Of a DNA stretch of 32,093 nt, positions 16,043 through 25,023 are shown piece after piece. The position numbers were made by a program, and so were the translations under genes. The stretch is from Streptomyces sp. ISL-96 (GTDB lineage: Bacteria; Actinomycetota; Actinomycetes; Streptomycetales; Streptomycetaceae), in assembly GCF_018614035.1 (NCBI RefSeq), contig NZ_JAGGPA010000090.1, positions 1 through 32,093 on the forward strand. The letters are read 5' to 3'. Positions within the stretch are counted from its first letter, which is position 1. Every line of letters begins with the position of its first letter. The notes under the pieces are model-generated. The model saw only the letters and a program-made list of their open reading frames with translations. It had not been told where the DNA came from and did no database searches.

Positions 16043-16858
16043 TCAGACGCCCGGGCGCGGGCCGCCGACGCCCACCGGTACTCCCTGGCCGATGGTGACC
16101 TTCACCGACGTCGTCCGGGGGGCGGTCCGGTTGGACTCGTGCAGGATGCCCAGCGGGTTCGTCGTCATCTCCAGCGTGTACTCCTGCGGGGGCAGATCCA
16201 TCAGCGCGCTGACGTCGAAGGACTGGCCGGCCAGCTCCTTGGCGTATACGTCCGCCCAGCCGACGGAGATACCCATCGTCAGGGTCGTCGCGTTGGCGTT
16301 GTGCGAACAGGAGTTGTAGACGGGGTTGACGGGGGAGCCAGGCAGCGTGGAGTCGGCGACCTCCAGGTCGACCAGGCAGAACGCCACCTTCGGCGACTCA
16401 CGCACCACCTGGCCGCCGGTGTTGATGAGCCGGTAGCGGGAGATGCCGTCCATGTGGAAGTGCTTGTGCTCGTCGTGGTACGTCATCAGCCCGACAGGCA
16501 ACTCGTACGACGATCCGTCGGACCGGCTGATCCGCTGGTACGCGGGGATCACGTTGTTGCCCGGAGTGGCGGCCGCGGCCTCCTCCTTGGTACGCCGGCC
16601 GGTGACGTGGAGGGCGCCGGAGCCGAGGTTCGCGGGCGCGCCGGTGAAGCGGAGCCAGGTGATGCCGGTGTCGGGCTCACGGACCAGGTCGTTCTCCGCG
16701 AGCTTCCGCTGAAGTGGTTCGAGGGCGGGGAGCAGGTCCGTCGGGCCGTCAGTGGCCGAGGCCGCGCCGGGGCCGGTGGCCAGCAGCGCGCCGAGTGCCA
16801 TGACCGCCGCGGCGATCCAGGTCTTGGCCGTGCGTCCGCTCCGTGTTGTGCGTCTCAT
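16043..16858 (-). CDS. Secreted lysyl-oxidase-family copper protein
   Basis: 271 aa, ATG behind GAGGAAGGA. A signal peptide (basic MRRTTRSGRTAK, hydrophobic 13-28, Ala-rich cleavage region near 34-36) directs export. The body matches the lysyl oxidase family (PF01186): the copper motif H131-x-H133-x-H135 in YHDEHKHFHMDGISRYRL, then KVAFCLVD (157-164) and GISVGWADVYAKEL. In animals these enzymes oxidise peptidyl lysine using copper and a lysine-tyrosylquinone; bacterial members are little studied and may crosslink or deaminate surface proteins. It is a single-gene unit, ended by the hairpin at 15969-16009. Its neighbour melC is also a secreted copper system. Confidence 0.85.
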   Translation of the reverse strand: MRRTTRSGRTAKTWIAAAVMALGALLATGPGAASATDGPTDLLPALEPLQRKLAENDLVREPDTGITWLRFTGAPANLGSGALHVTGRRTKEEAAAATPGNNVIPAYQRISRSDGSSYELPVGLMTYHDEHKHFHMDGISRYRLINTGGQVVRESPKVAFCLVDLEVADSTLPGSPVNPVYNSCSHNANATTLTMGISVGWADVYAKELAGQSFDVSALMDLPPQEYTLEMTTNPLGILHESNRTAPRTTSVKVTIGQGVPVGVGGPRPGV

Positions 16859-16920
16859 GACTGTCCTTCCTCTTGTTGGGGGTGTTGCGGTGTACGGGCC
16901 GAGGAGCTCCGGGGAGCCGG

Positions 16921-17340
16921 TCACGGCTCGGGCGAGAGGTGTTCGTGGACGACGAGCCAGCGCCCGTCCGGAGACCGCCGGAAGACGACGGTCTCCCGTT
17001 CCCGCAGTTCCTCGCCGTCGGCGTCGTCCTTCACCGCCAGGCGGGTGCGCACCCGGTGGGTCAGCACTGCCAGACCCTCGGCGACGACGCGTACCTCGGT
17101 GTCGTCCGTACGGCAGTCCAGCACCCGGAACCCGTCCGCCTCCCAGGCCCGCCACGCGGTCTCGTACGCGGCTCGGTCGGCGAGGATGCCGGGCTGCGTG
17201 GGGAAGACGAACGTGGCGTCCTCGGCGAAGGCGGCGAAGTAGCGGCCCGTGTCGTGGGCGGCGAAGGCGGCCACCAGGCCGGCAGCGGCGGCCCGAACCG
17301 CGGCTTCGGCGCCGGCGCTCCTGCCTCCACCGGCGCTCAC
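16921..17340 (-). CDS. SnoaL/DUF4440-like (NTF2-fold) protein coupled to the NCS1 permease
   Basis: 139 aa, GTG start overlapping the permease stop (GTGA). NTF2-fold pattern: VAAFAAHDTGRYFAAFAEDATFVFP (about 22-48), then VRVVAEGLAVLTHRVRT and FRRSPDGRWLVVHEHLS at the end. Members are small lyases, isomerases or unannotated detoxifiers. The tight coupling suggests it acts on the compound imported by the permease (inference). No signal peptide. Confidence 0.8.
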   Translation of the reverse strand: MSAGGGRSAGAEAAVRAAAAGLVAAFAAHDTGRYFAAFAEDATFVFPTQPGILADRAAYETAWRAWEADGFRVLDCRTDDTEVRVVAEGLAVLTHRVRTRLAVKDDADGEELRERETVVFRRSPDGRWLVVHEHLSPEP

Positions 17341-18851
17341 CGGTCCACCGCCGGGAAGCCGTCCACGGTCGGGCCGGTGTCTGCGGGCGCCTGTTCCTGC
17401 TCGGCGAGTTCGAGTTCACGCTCGCTGGCGGCCACCGCAGGCGCCTCCGCGGACAGGTCCATCCCGCGGGTCAGCCCGTAGTACAGGACCCCGGAGACGG
17501 ACAGTCCGACCACGAAGGCCACGTCGATCCCGCCGAGCGCCTCCGCGACGGGTCCGGTGAAGGGGCCCACCACCATGAACGGTGCCATCAGGAGCAGACC
17601 GAGGCCGTAGGCCAGCAGGCCGCGCCACGCCCAGGCGCCGTAGATGCCGTCGGGTCGCAGGAGGTGGGTGATGGCGTAGTGGCCGCGCCGGACGAAGAAG
17701 TAGTCGACCAGGTTCACAGCGGTCCACGGGATCAGCAGGTACAGCATGAGCAGCAGGGCGTTGCCCAGTGCGGTGGAGAAGTCCGCCGAGACGCTGAGGC
17801 CCACGCCGCACCAGACGACGGCGAGACCACAGACGGTCAGAATCCTGGCCCGCCGACCGGGGTGGAGCGGGCGTACCGAGTCGATTCCGGTGAGGACGGT
17901 GAGCATGCCGCTGTACGCGTTGAGCCCCATGGTGGCCACCAGCGCGAGCACCGACAGCAGGGTCAGAACGGCGCCCAGGCCGCCCACCATCTGGTCCCCG
18001 GCTTCCCGCGTGCCGGCCAGCGGGTCGCTCACACCGAGTGTGGCGGCCATCCAGGCGCCGATGGGGATGAGCCACATCGGCGAACCCGCGGCGCCGCCGA
18101 AGACGGAGGCGACGATGCGCGGCGTCGGGGTGTCGCGGGGCAGGTAGCGCGAGTAGTCGGAGACGTACGGCGCGTACGAGATGTTGTATCCGGCAGCGGC
18201 GGTGAACTGCACCATGAACGCGACCAGCGTGAAGCCGCCCGCGTCCGCCGCGGCGTCGGCCGCGCCGGTGACCCGGCCGGTGAGGATGCCGGCCGACAGC
18301 AGCAGCCAGCAGGGGGCCGAGCACCAGAACAGCACTTGGAACGCCCGGTGCAGCCAGTCGTGCCCGTACACCGCCAGGACCACCGCGATGACGGTGATGC
18401 CGATCCCGACCGAGGTCACGTCCCAGCCGAACACCGCGTTCAGCCCGTGGCCGATGATGATGGTGTCGACGACGTTGAAGCCGACGAAGGTGAACAGCGT
18501 CGCCGCCAGGGGCACGATCACTCCCCGGTAGCCGAACTGACCCCGGGACTGAATCATCTGCGGCAGCCCCAGCTGAGGGCCCTGACTGGCGTGGAACGCC
18601 ATGAAGAACGTGCCCACCGCCAGCCCCAGCGCACTGGCCAGCACCGTCCACCCGACGGACAGGCCGAGCCCGGGGCCGATGAACCCGAGCGAGAGGGTGA
18701 AGGGCTGGAAGTTCCCCTGGAACCAGAAGGGGCCCTGCTTCCACAGTCTGCCGTGCCGCTCGGCGAAGGGAACGTGCTGGATGGAGAGGCTTTCGATGAC
18801 ATCCGCGCCGCTGTGTTCGGCATTTGAGCGCTGGACAGTCCGGACCGCCAT
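17337..18851 (-). CDS. NCS1 family nucleobase (cytosine/purine/allantoin-type) permease
   Basis: 504 aa, about 12 hydrophobic segments between residues 45 and 460. NCS1 signatures: GFIGPGLGLSVGWTVLASALGLAVGT in TM1-2, GPQLGLPQMIQSRGQFGYRG after TM2-3, AAGYNISYAPYVSDYSRYLP and the VNLVDYFFVRRGHY loop. These are sodium- or proton-coupled importers of nucleobases, hydantoins or allantoin in the plasma membrane. It is divergent from a PucR regulator (137-nt gap), the usual arrangement for purine/pyrimidine catabolic control. The substrate is not assignable from sequence. Confidence 0.9.
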   Translation of the reverse strand: MAVRTVQRSNAEHSGADVIESLSIQHVPFAERHGRLWKQGPFWFQGNFQPFTLSLGFIGPGLGLSVGWTVLASALGLAVGTFFMAFHASQGPQLGLPQMIQSRGQFGYRGVIVPLAATLFTFVGFNVVDTIIIGHGLNAVFGWDVTSVGIGITVIAVVLAVYGHDWLHRAFQVLFWCSAPCWLLLSAGILTGRVTGAADAAADAGGFTLVAFMVQFTAAAGYNISYAPYVSDYSRYLPRDTPTPRIVASVFGGAAGSPMWLIPIGAWMAATLGVSDPLAGTREAGDQMVGGLGAVLTLLSVLALVATMGLNAYSGMLTVLTGIDSVRPLHPGRRARILTVCGLAVVWCGVGLSVSADFSTALGNALLLMLYLLIPWTAVNLVDYFFVRRGHYAITHLLRPDGIYGAWAWRGLLAYGLGLLLMAPFMVVGPFTGPVAEALGGIDVAFVVGLSVSGVLYYGLTRGMDLSAEAPAVAASERELELAEQEQAPADTGPTVDGFPAVDR

Positions 18852-18988
18852 GGACCCTCCCGTTGTCGTTCGCTCCGGGACATCACGGCCCGGAGCTGAA
18901 GGCCCGATTGTGCGCTCGCCGTCAGCGGAGCAGCAATTGTGCGGCGCTCAAACTCGACCCCTTCCTTTGTGGGCCGCCACGATGCAGC
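18852..18988. promoter_or_regulatory. divergent promoter/operator region, permease and PucR
   Basis: The inverted repeat GCTCCGGG (18872-18879) / CCCGGAGC (18889-18896) and two direct ATTGTGCG copies (near 18907 and 18936) lie between the starts. GCGCTCAAA (18944-18952) is the inverse of TTTGAGCGC at 18823-18831 inside the permease gene. These are candidate PucR sites; nothing proves binding. Confidence 0.45.
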
Positions 18989-20524
18989 ATGTGCGCGATG
19001 ACAGCACCGACAGCACCGACAGCGGCCCTGCGGGTCGACGACCTCGTGCGTTCCCCCGCCCTCCAGCTCCGGGTTCTGGCCGGTGAGGACGGGCTGCACC
19101 GGCCCGTGTCATGGGCGCATGTGAGCGAGTTGGAGGACCCCACCCCGTGGCTCCTGGGCGCGGAGCTGATCATGACGACGGGGATCGCGGTTCCCCGGAC
19201 CGCAGTCAGGCAGCGCGCATACGTCGAGCGACTTGCCGACGCGGGCGTGTCCGCGCTCGTCCTCTCCGCCCGCCTGCATGTTCCGCCGCTGCGTCAGGAG
19301 TTCCTCGCGACGGCGGACGTACGGTCCCTGCCCGTACTGGAGCTGCCCTTGCAGGTGCCCTTCATCGCCGTGGCGCAGGAGGTCGCTGCCGCCCTGCAGG
19401 CGGGCGCGCGGCGGCAGTTGGGCACACAGTTGCAGGTCTTCGGCGCCCTGCGCTGGCTCGCCACTGAAGACCTCACCGCCGTGGAACTCTTCCGGAGGCT
19501 GGAGCGGCTGTCCGGGTACGCGCTCTACCTGTGCACGCCCGCCGGAGGCCCCCTGCTGCCCGGCGTGCCCGTACCTCCCGCGCGGCACGCGGCGCTGCTG
19601 CCCGACTCGGCCGACCCGGCCCCGACCGTCCCCGGCGGCTACGTCCTGCCCGTACCCGCGCCCGGCCGGCCCGCCGGATACCTGCTGGCGCTGGAACGGC
19701 AGGGTGACCGGCGAGGGGAGGGCGTGGAACCGGCCGGCCTCGGCGTCGTTCAGCACATCGCGACCGTCGCGGCACTGCAGGTGTCCATGGTGCGTCACGA
19801 GCGTGAGATGCTGCGCCGTCAGGGGGCGGAGACGCTGGCGGAACTTCTCCAGGACGTCCTGGACCCGGACACCGCCCGCCGGCACCTCACCCGCCTCGGG
19901 TTCGCAGCGGACACGGCCGTCCTCCTCGCCGTACTCGACGGAGCGGACGACGGCCCGCTGGATGACGCCGCGGTGGTGCAGTGCCTGGACGACTCGCGCG
20001 TACCGCACCTCGTGCTGCGCCGGCATGAGGGCCTGTACGTACTCCTCGCGGACTCCGCGGACGCCCGCTTCGCCCTCGCGGCGCTGCCGCGCACCCGGGC
20101 CGGCGTCTCACGCCCCGTCACCCCCGGCGGCACCCTGGGCCTCGCCCGGCGCGAAGCCGTTCTGGCGCTGCGGCGGGCGGGCGTCTCGGGCGAATCCATG
20201 GTGGTGTTCAGCGACGACATGACGGAACGCTGGCTGCACGACGACCCGTCCGTCCTGAACGGCCTGGTGGACCAGGTGCTCGGCCCGGCGCTGCGGTACG
20301 ACGCCGAGCACGGCAGCGCGCTGGTGCTCTCGGCGCTGACCTGGCTGGAGCGGGACCGCTGCACGGATGAGGCGGCGCACGCCCTGCACATCCACCCCAA
20401 CACCCTGCTCTACCGCCTGCGCCGCTTCGCCGCTCTCAGCGGCAAAAGCCTGTCGTCGACGGCCGACCTCACCGAGGTTTGGCTAGCCCTACGGGCAGCT
20501 CACCTCTGCGACCGACTCCCCTGA
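18989..20524 (+). CDS. PucR family transcriptional regulator
   Basis: About 511 aa; starts ATG 18989 or ATG 18998 are both possible, neither with a clear SD. The N-terminal PucR domain (PF07905): LQLRVLAGEDGLHRPVSWAHVSELEDPTPWLLGAELIMTTG. A middle GGDEF-like/CdaR region follows, and the C-terminal HTH_30 domain: LTWLERDRCTDEAAHALHIHPNTLLYRLRR. PucR proteins sense purine-degradation intermediates or other amines and usually control adjacent permease and catabolic genes, here the divergent NCS1 permease and SnoaL-like gene. It converges on the lasso operon, from which it is separated by 46 nt. Confidence 0.92.
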   Translation: MCAMTAPTAPTAALRVDDLVRSPALQLRVLAGEDGLHRPVSWAHVSELEDPTPWLLGAELIMTTGIAVPRTAVRQRAYVERLADAGVSALVLSARLHVPPLRQEFLATADVRSLPVLELPLQVPFIAVAQEVAAALQAGARRQLGTQLQVFGALRWLATEDLTAVELFRRLERLSGYALYLCTPAGGPLLPGVPVPPARHAALLPDSADPAPTVPGGYVLPVPAPGRPAGYLLALERQGDRRGEGVEPAGLGVVQHIATVAALQVSMVRHEREMLRRQGAETLAELLQDVLDPDTARRHLTRLGFAADTAVLLAVLDGADDGPLDDAAVVQCLDDSRVPHLVLRRHEGLYVLLADSADARFALAALPRTRAGVSRPVTPGGTLGLARREAVLALRRAGVSGESMVVFSDDMTERWLHDDPSVLNGLVDQVLGPALRYDAEHGSALVLSALTWLERDRCTDEAAHALHIHPNTLLYRLRRFAALSGKSLSSTADLTEVWLALRAAHLCDRLP

Positions 20525-20570
20525 CACCCGCAACTGGTGGAGGAGGGGGTTTCGCGCACCTCGTCCCGGT

Positions 20571-22430
20571 TCACAGCTGGGGGCGGGGGTGGATCCGGGC
20601 GCTCGCGACGGCCGAGGCCCGCGTGCTGGCCGGGCGGAGCATCTGACCGGCGGCCAGCTCGCGGTAGGCGGCGCTGCTGGTGAGCAGGTCTTCGTGCCGT
20701 CCGAAGGCGGCGGTGCGGCCGTTGTCCAGGACGACGATGCTGTCGGCGTGCTGGACCGTGGAGAGCCGGTGTGCGATGACCAGCACGGAGCACTCCTGAG
20801 TGACGTCCTTCATCACTGTGGTGAGCGCGGTTTCGTTGATGGTGTCGAGGTGGGACGTGGGCTCGTCGAGCAGGAGGAGTGCGGGGCGGGCGAGCAGGGC
20901 GCGGGCCAGGGCGACACGCTGGCGTTCTCCTGCCGAGAGGGTGCCGCCGCGTTCGCCGAGCACTCCTGACAGGCCACCCGGAAGCCGCCGTACGACCCTG
21001 TCGAGCTGGGCGAGCTCTACGACGCGTCGCACTTCGGCGTCGGTGGCGTCGGGAGCGGCGTAGGTGATGTTGTCCCGAAGCGTGCCGTGGACGACGTGGG
21101 TGTTCTGGTCGACGACGGCGATGCGTTCACGGCAGGCGGCGCGGCTCAGTTCGGAGGTGGGCAGGCCGTCGAACAACAGGGTCCCGGAGTCTGGTTCGTA
21201 GAACCTGGCGACCAGGGCGAAGACCGTGCTCTTTCCGGCACCCGACCGGCCGACCAGGGCGACCTGCTGCCGGTGCGCAACGGTGAAGGACAGGCCGCGA
21301 AGCACCGGCCGGCCCGGCGTGTAGCCGAAGTTGAGGTCCCGTAGGGCGAGGACGGGTTCCTCGCCCGAGGCGATATGCCTGCCCGGTTCGCGCGTACGCA
21401 CCAGGACACTCGCCTTCTGCGCGGCGGGCTCCGCCGGCAGGGACAGTGCCTGCTCGATGCGCTGGTAGGCGCCCATGCCGCGCTGGATGAGGCCGACCGC
21501 GCGGAAGACCGACGACAGCGGCAGCACCAGGTAGGAGGCGTACAGCAGGAAGGCCACCAGGTCGCCGAGGGAATTGGCCTGCCCGTTCACCCGCAGGCCG
21601 CCGATCACCAGGACGATCAGGAAGGAACCCTGGACAGCGAGTTCGACCGCGGGGCTCATGACGGAGGCGAGCTTCGCGGTCCGTACACCGGCGTCATAGG
21701 CCGCTTCGACGCGCTTGCCGATGCGGGCCGCTTCACGGTCCTCGGCGCGGTGGACCCGGACCATCGGGAGCGCGCCGAGGGCGCGTTCCAGCTCGGCGGC
21801 GATCGCGCCCACGGAGTTCTGCATGTGCTCGGACGCGACCCGGATGCCCTTGAGCAGCGAGGCGACGATCACGCTGGCAGCGGCCACGGTCAGCGCGACC
21901 AGGAGCAGCAGCAGCGGGTCGATCCAGACCATGAGGACGATCGCCCCCGCCGCGACGAGGGCCCCTGTCACCAGATCGACCAGTGCCTGGGACACGACTT
22001 CCCTCAGCAGGGTGGTGTCCGCTGTGACCCGGGAGATGAGGTCGCCGCTGCGGTGTCGGTCGTACTCCTTCATCTCCAGTCGGAGCAGCCGCCCCACCAG
22101 GCCGTGGCGCAGCCCTCGTACGACGCCTTCGCCCATGCGCTCCAGGACGAAGCGGCCCACGGCCCCCGTCGCCGCCTCGGTGACGAACAACGCCGCCAGA
22201 AGCAGCATCAGCGGCCACAGGACCTGCCCCCGCCCGCTCGCGTCCACGACGTACTTGGCGACGAGCGGCTGAGCAAGCCCCAGGGCGGAGCCCACCAGAG
22301 TGAGCATGGTGGCGACGGCGACGGACGCCCGGTGCCCGGTGGTCAGCCGGTACATGGTGGCGACCGCCGCGCGCGTCGAGCGGTCGCCTTCGGCCGCCGG
22401 CTTCGCCTGCTCCACGACGGTCTCGGTCAT
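20571..22430 (-). CDS. Lasso peptide ABC transporter (D protein)
   Basis: 619 aa from ATG 22430, overlapping the B2 stop by ATGA. It is a fused exporter with a six-helix membrane domain (about 20-310, starting TMYRLTTGHRASVAV) and a C-terminal ATPase: Walker A GRSGAGKST, Q-loop, signature LSAGERQR, Walker B LLLLDEPTSHLD and H-loop IAHRLSTV. It exports the mature lasso peptide, usually also giving self-immunity. It is the last gene of the operon. No separate peptidase domain is needed because B2 cleaves the leader. Confidence 0.93.
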   Translation of the reverse strand: MTETVVEQAKPAAEGDRSTRAAVATMYRLTTGHRASVAVATMLTLVGSALGLAQPLVAKYVVDASGRGQVLWPLMLLLAALFVTEAATGAVGRFVLERMGEGVVRGLRHGLVGRLLRLEMKEYDRHRSGDLISRVTADTTLLREVVSQALVDLVTGALVAAGAIVLMVWIDPLLLLLVALTVAAASVIVASLLKGIRVASEHMQNSVGAIAAELERALGALPMVRVHRAEDREAARIGKRVEAAYDAGVRTAKLASVMSPAVELAVQGSFLIVLVIGGLRVNGQANSLGDLVAFLLYASYLVLPLSSVFRAVGLIQRGMGAYQRIEQALSLPAEPAAQKASVLVRTREPGRHIASGEEPVLALRDLNFGYTPGRPVLRGLSFTVAHRQQVALVGRSGAGKSTVFALVARFYEPDSGTLLFDGLPTSELSRAACRERIAVVDQNTHVVHGTLRDNITYAAPDATDAEVRRVVELAQLDRVVRRLPGGLSGVLGERGGTLSAGERQRVALARALLARPALLLLDEPTSHLDTINETALTTVMKDVTQECSVLVIAHRLSTVQHADSIVVLDNGRTAAFGRHEDLLTSSAAYRELAAGQMLRPASTRASAVASARIHPRPQL

Positions 22431-22861
22431 CGGCCCGATCGGTTCGCCGGGGCGACCGTCATCAGCCGGGTGAAGTAGTCGTCCGGTACGCCCTCGTCCA
22501 CGGGGCGGCCGTCCGCCTCGATCCAGGCGTGTGCCGTGAACGGCGGCACCACGCGTACCCCGGTGCACCAGGTCGGCCATGTTCCGGACAGGCGGCACAG
22601 AAGGGCGGCGCCCAGAGAACGGGGCAGGCAGCCCTTGGGTCCGGCGCAGCGCAGGCTCACCGCGCACATGGCGTCCCGTGCGTGTCTGGCCTCGGCGGCG
22701 GTGGCCGGCCTGGCGCGGCGACGGGCGAGGCCGAGTACAGCGCGGATCCGGCGTGGCGGCAGGAGAGAGAGCGCGACGGCGGGGAGCAGAACGAGACGGG
22801 CAGCCAGTCGCCGGGTGAAGGGCACTCCGGTGGGCCGCTCCAGTGCGCTCGGTGTCGTCAT
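22427..22861 (-). CDS. Lasso peptide leader peptidase B2 (transglutaminase-like)
   Basis: 144 aa. It cleaves the leader after recognition through B1. The Cys protease pattern is present: C78 in GCLPRSLGAALLCR, H111 in FTAHAWIEADGRPV, with D117 or D122 as the acidic member. The N-terminal hydrophobic stretch LAARLVLLPAVALSLLPP is typical of actinobacterial split B2 proteins. Its start overlaps the B1 stop (ATGA), and its stop overlaps the transporter start. Confidence 0.92.
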   Translation of the reverse strand: MTTPSALERPTGVPFTRRLAARLVLLPAVALSLLPPRRIRAVLGLARRRARPATAAEARHARDAMCAVSLRCAGPKGCLPRSLGAALLCRLSGTWPTWCTGVRVVPPFTAHAWIEADGRPVDEGVPDDYFTRLMTVAPANRSGR

Positions 22862-23112
22862 ACGGCCAGTCCCGAGGTCCGCAGTTGCAGTACGAGGGCG
22901 TCGACGTCCTGCTTCGCCTGGTCGGGGCTGATGTCGAATTCGTTGGTGAGTGCGGCCACCGCGTCGGCTTCGTCACCGCCCGCCATCAGTGTGCTGACGA
23001 CGAGCGTGCCGGTGGGATTCAGTTCCCAGTACTCCCCGGCGCGTTCGTCCAGGAGGACTGTGCCGTAGTCGGTCTCGGCAGTGGAGACATTGGCGCCGAA
23101 CTTCAATGCCAT
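22858..23112 (-). CDS. Lasso peptide leader-binding protein B1 (PqqD-like RRE)
   Basis: 84 aa, ATG behind GGAAAGG. This is a stand-alone RiPP recognition element with the PqqD pattern: early strands TDYGTVLLDERAGEYWELNPTG, then helices LMAGGDEADAVAALTNEF and QAKQDVDALVLQLRTSGL. It binds the YxxPxL motif of the precursor leader and presents it to B2 and C. Confidence 0.95.
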   Translation of the reverse strand: MALKFGANVSTAETDYGTVLLDERAGEYWELNPTGTLVVSTLMAGGDEADAVAALTNEFDISPDQAKQDVDALVLQLRTSGLAV

Positions 23113-23141
23113 GCGTGTGCCTTTCCGCTGAGGAGCTGTGG

Positions 23142-24998
23142 TCATGGGGTGGCGGGCGCTTTGGGTCCGGTGGTGCGGCCAAGTCCGCGCAACCACACTT
23201 CGGCGGCGATGGTCGAGTAGAGGATCGCGTCGCGCAGTTCAGGTGTGGCCGGCCGCTGGGCGAGTCGGCGCAGGGCTGCGCCGTCGACGAGGCCGAGCTG
23301 TTCCAGCCGCGAGTTCCCCCAGAGTTCCAGCAGGTCGGCACGGTGTTCGCGCAGTCCGTTGGAGGCGTCCATGGACGCTGCGGCCTTGTTGGTACGCCGC
23401 AGACACACGTCGGGCACGATTCCGCTCATGGCGGCGGTCAGCACGGGTTTGTACGCCCAGGGCGTCACCCGCTCGCTCGGGCGGACCGCGAGGCATGCCT
23501 CGATCACACGGTCGTCGAGGAACGGTGACGCCATCGGCACCCCGGCCCGGGCTGCCATACGGTCCCACTGGCGGACGATACGCGTACACGAAAGGATCTG
23601 TTCGAGGTCGGTGTGCAGGCCACGGTCCGGGTGAAGCGGGACCGCCTTCGCCGCGGCCTCGGTCAGCGCCCGTTGGGCCATGTGCTGAGCATCGGGCGTG
23701 ACCCAGTCGAAGAGCCGGGGCGGCATGCCCCAGCCGAGGCTGGTGTGGACGGTGGTGGCCAGCGGGTCCCGCAGGCAACCGCCGGCGTCGGCCAGCCACT
23801 TCCCGTACGGCCGTGAGTCGGCCAGCGCACGCGCCATGTCTCCGATCGGCCACTGCCACAGGGCGCGGAAGCCACGAAGCCGCCCCAGGGCGAACAACGG
23901 CCGGGTGCGCAGAAGCCGGTGGTAGTACGCCTCCGAGCACCAGGCCACGTGGTCACCGCCGATGCCGGTCAGGTGCATTCGGCTGCCGCGCTCGGCCAGG
24001 CCGGGCAGGTGGTGCAGGACCCGTGAGCGGTCCATGACGCCGATGGTTGGTTCGTCCAGCAGGTCGTCGATGCCGAGCAGGTCGCTGTAGACGAGCGGTG
24101 AGGCATCGGCGTCCCAGACGACGTGCTCGACGTCCGGCAGGGACCGGGCTGCCTGTTCGGCCCAGTACAGGTCGCTGTCGGCGGGATCGCGTCCCGGCCA
24201 TGTGCTTGCCACGACCCTGGCCGATGATCGCGCGGCGAGGAAACAGATGGAGGTGGAGTCCAGGCCACCGGACAGGTCACAACTGACCACACCGCCCTGC
24301 CGCGTACGGGCATCGACGGCCTCGGCGAGCGCTTGGCGGACGAGGGGCGCGCCGTCGGCGAGCGTGCGTACCGGCTCGGGAGGAGTCCACCAGCGGGAGT
24401 GGCGTACGGTCCGCCCGTCCGCCGCGACGACGAGCGCGTCATGCGGAGACACGGGGGTGATGCCCCGCCACATGGGTGCTTCGGCGAGTGGGTGGGGAAC
24501 GGGCCACAGCAGCCGTACCGCCAGCTGCTCCTCGTCCGGCTCGGTGCCGAGCGCGGTGGCGAGTACGTCAGCACTGGTGGCAGCCACCTGCACCCCGTCC
24601 ACGGGAGCGTGGAAGACGAGCCGGAGACCGGACGCGGTGCCCTGGACCCTGAGCCGCCCGTCGAGCGCGGCGACGAGATGGAAGCTGCCGGGCAGGGAGC
24701 GGGCCAGTGCGTCGAGTTCGGCGAGATCGCGCAGGCGTCCGGCATGGCGCTCGAGCTGTGCCGAGTCGATCGGGCAGTCGCCGATGACAGTGAGCGCGGC
24801 GCGGCCGGCGCGCGCGGTGGTGAGGTCCTGGTCGTGCCACTGCCCGACGAGCCAGGGACGGCCCGAGGCGTGCTTCAGGGTGCGTGTTCCGGGGCGGGAG
24901 AGGGAGCGGGCCACGGCGGCCGCGTCCTCACAGTCGGTGAAGACCGCGAAGTGCGCGTCGCCGGGGCCCGCCCCCGCACTCTCGTGCAGTTCAGTCAT
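23142..24998 (-). CDS. Lasso cyclase C (asparagine-synthetase-like macrolactam synthetase)
   Basis: 618 aa. It adenylates the ring Asp and closes the macrolactam with the core N-terminus. The N-terminal region (about 1-190) resembles a degenerate glutaminase domain without a catalytic Cys at position 2. The synthetase domain has the ATP-pyrophosphatase loop DLSGGLDSTS, followed by TGIGGDHVAW and a C-terminal region ending in a helical domain. It starts 25 nt after the precursor gene. Length is normal for the family. Confidence 0.95.
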   Translation of the reverse strand: MTELHESAGAGPGDAHFAVFTDCEDAAAVARSLSRPGTRTLKHASGRPWLVGQWHDQDLTTARAGRAALTVIGDCPIDSAQLERHAGRLRDLAELDALARSLPGSFHLVAALDGRLRVQGTASGLRLVFHAPVDGVQVAATSADVLATALGTEPDEEQLAVRLLWPVPHPLAEAPMWRGITPVSPHDALVVAADGRTVRHSRWWTPPEPVRTLADGAPLVRQALAEAVDARTRQGGVVSCDLSGGLDSTSICFLAARSSARVVASTWPGRDPADSDLYWAEQAARSLPDVEHVVWDADASPLVYSDLLGIDDLLDEPTIGVMDRSRVLHHLPGLAERGSRMHLTGIGGDHVAWCSEAYYHRLLRTRPLFALGRLRGFRALWQWPIGDMARALADSRPYGKWLADAGGCLRDPLATTVHTSLGWGMPPRLFDWVTPDAQHMAQRALTEAAAKAVPLHPDRGLHTDLEQILSCTRIVRQWDRMAARAGVPMASPFLDDRVIEACLAVRPSERVTPWAYKPVLTAAMSGIVPDVCLRRTNKAAASMDASNGLREHRADLLELWGNSRLEQLGLVDGAALRRLAQRPATPELRDAILYSTIAAEVWLRGLGRTTGPKAPATP

Positions 24999-25023
24999 GA
25001 CGTCGGATCAGGTCCGCCGGCCG

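Noticed and set aside
16752..18827. 691-codon plus-strand frame opposite the permease
   Set aside because: Antisense shadow; Gly/His/Arg-rich with no domain, while the minus strand has NCS1 signatures.
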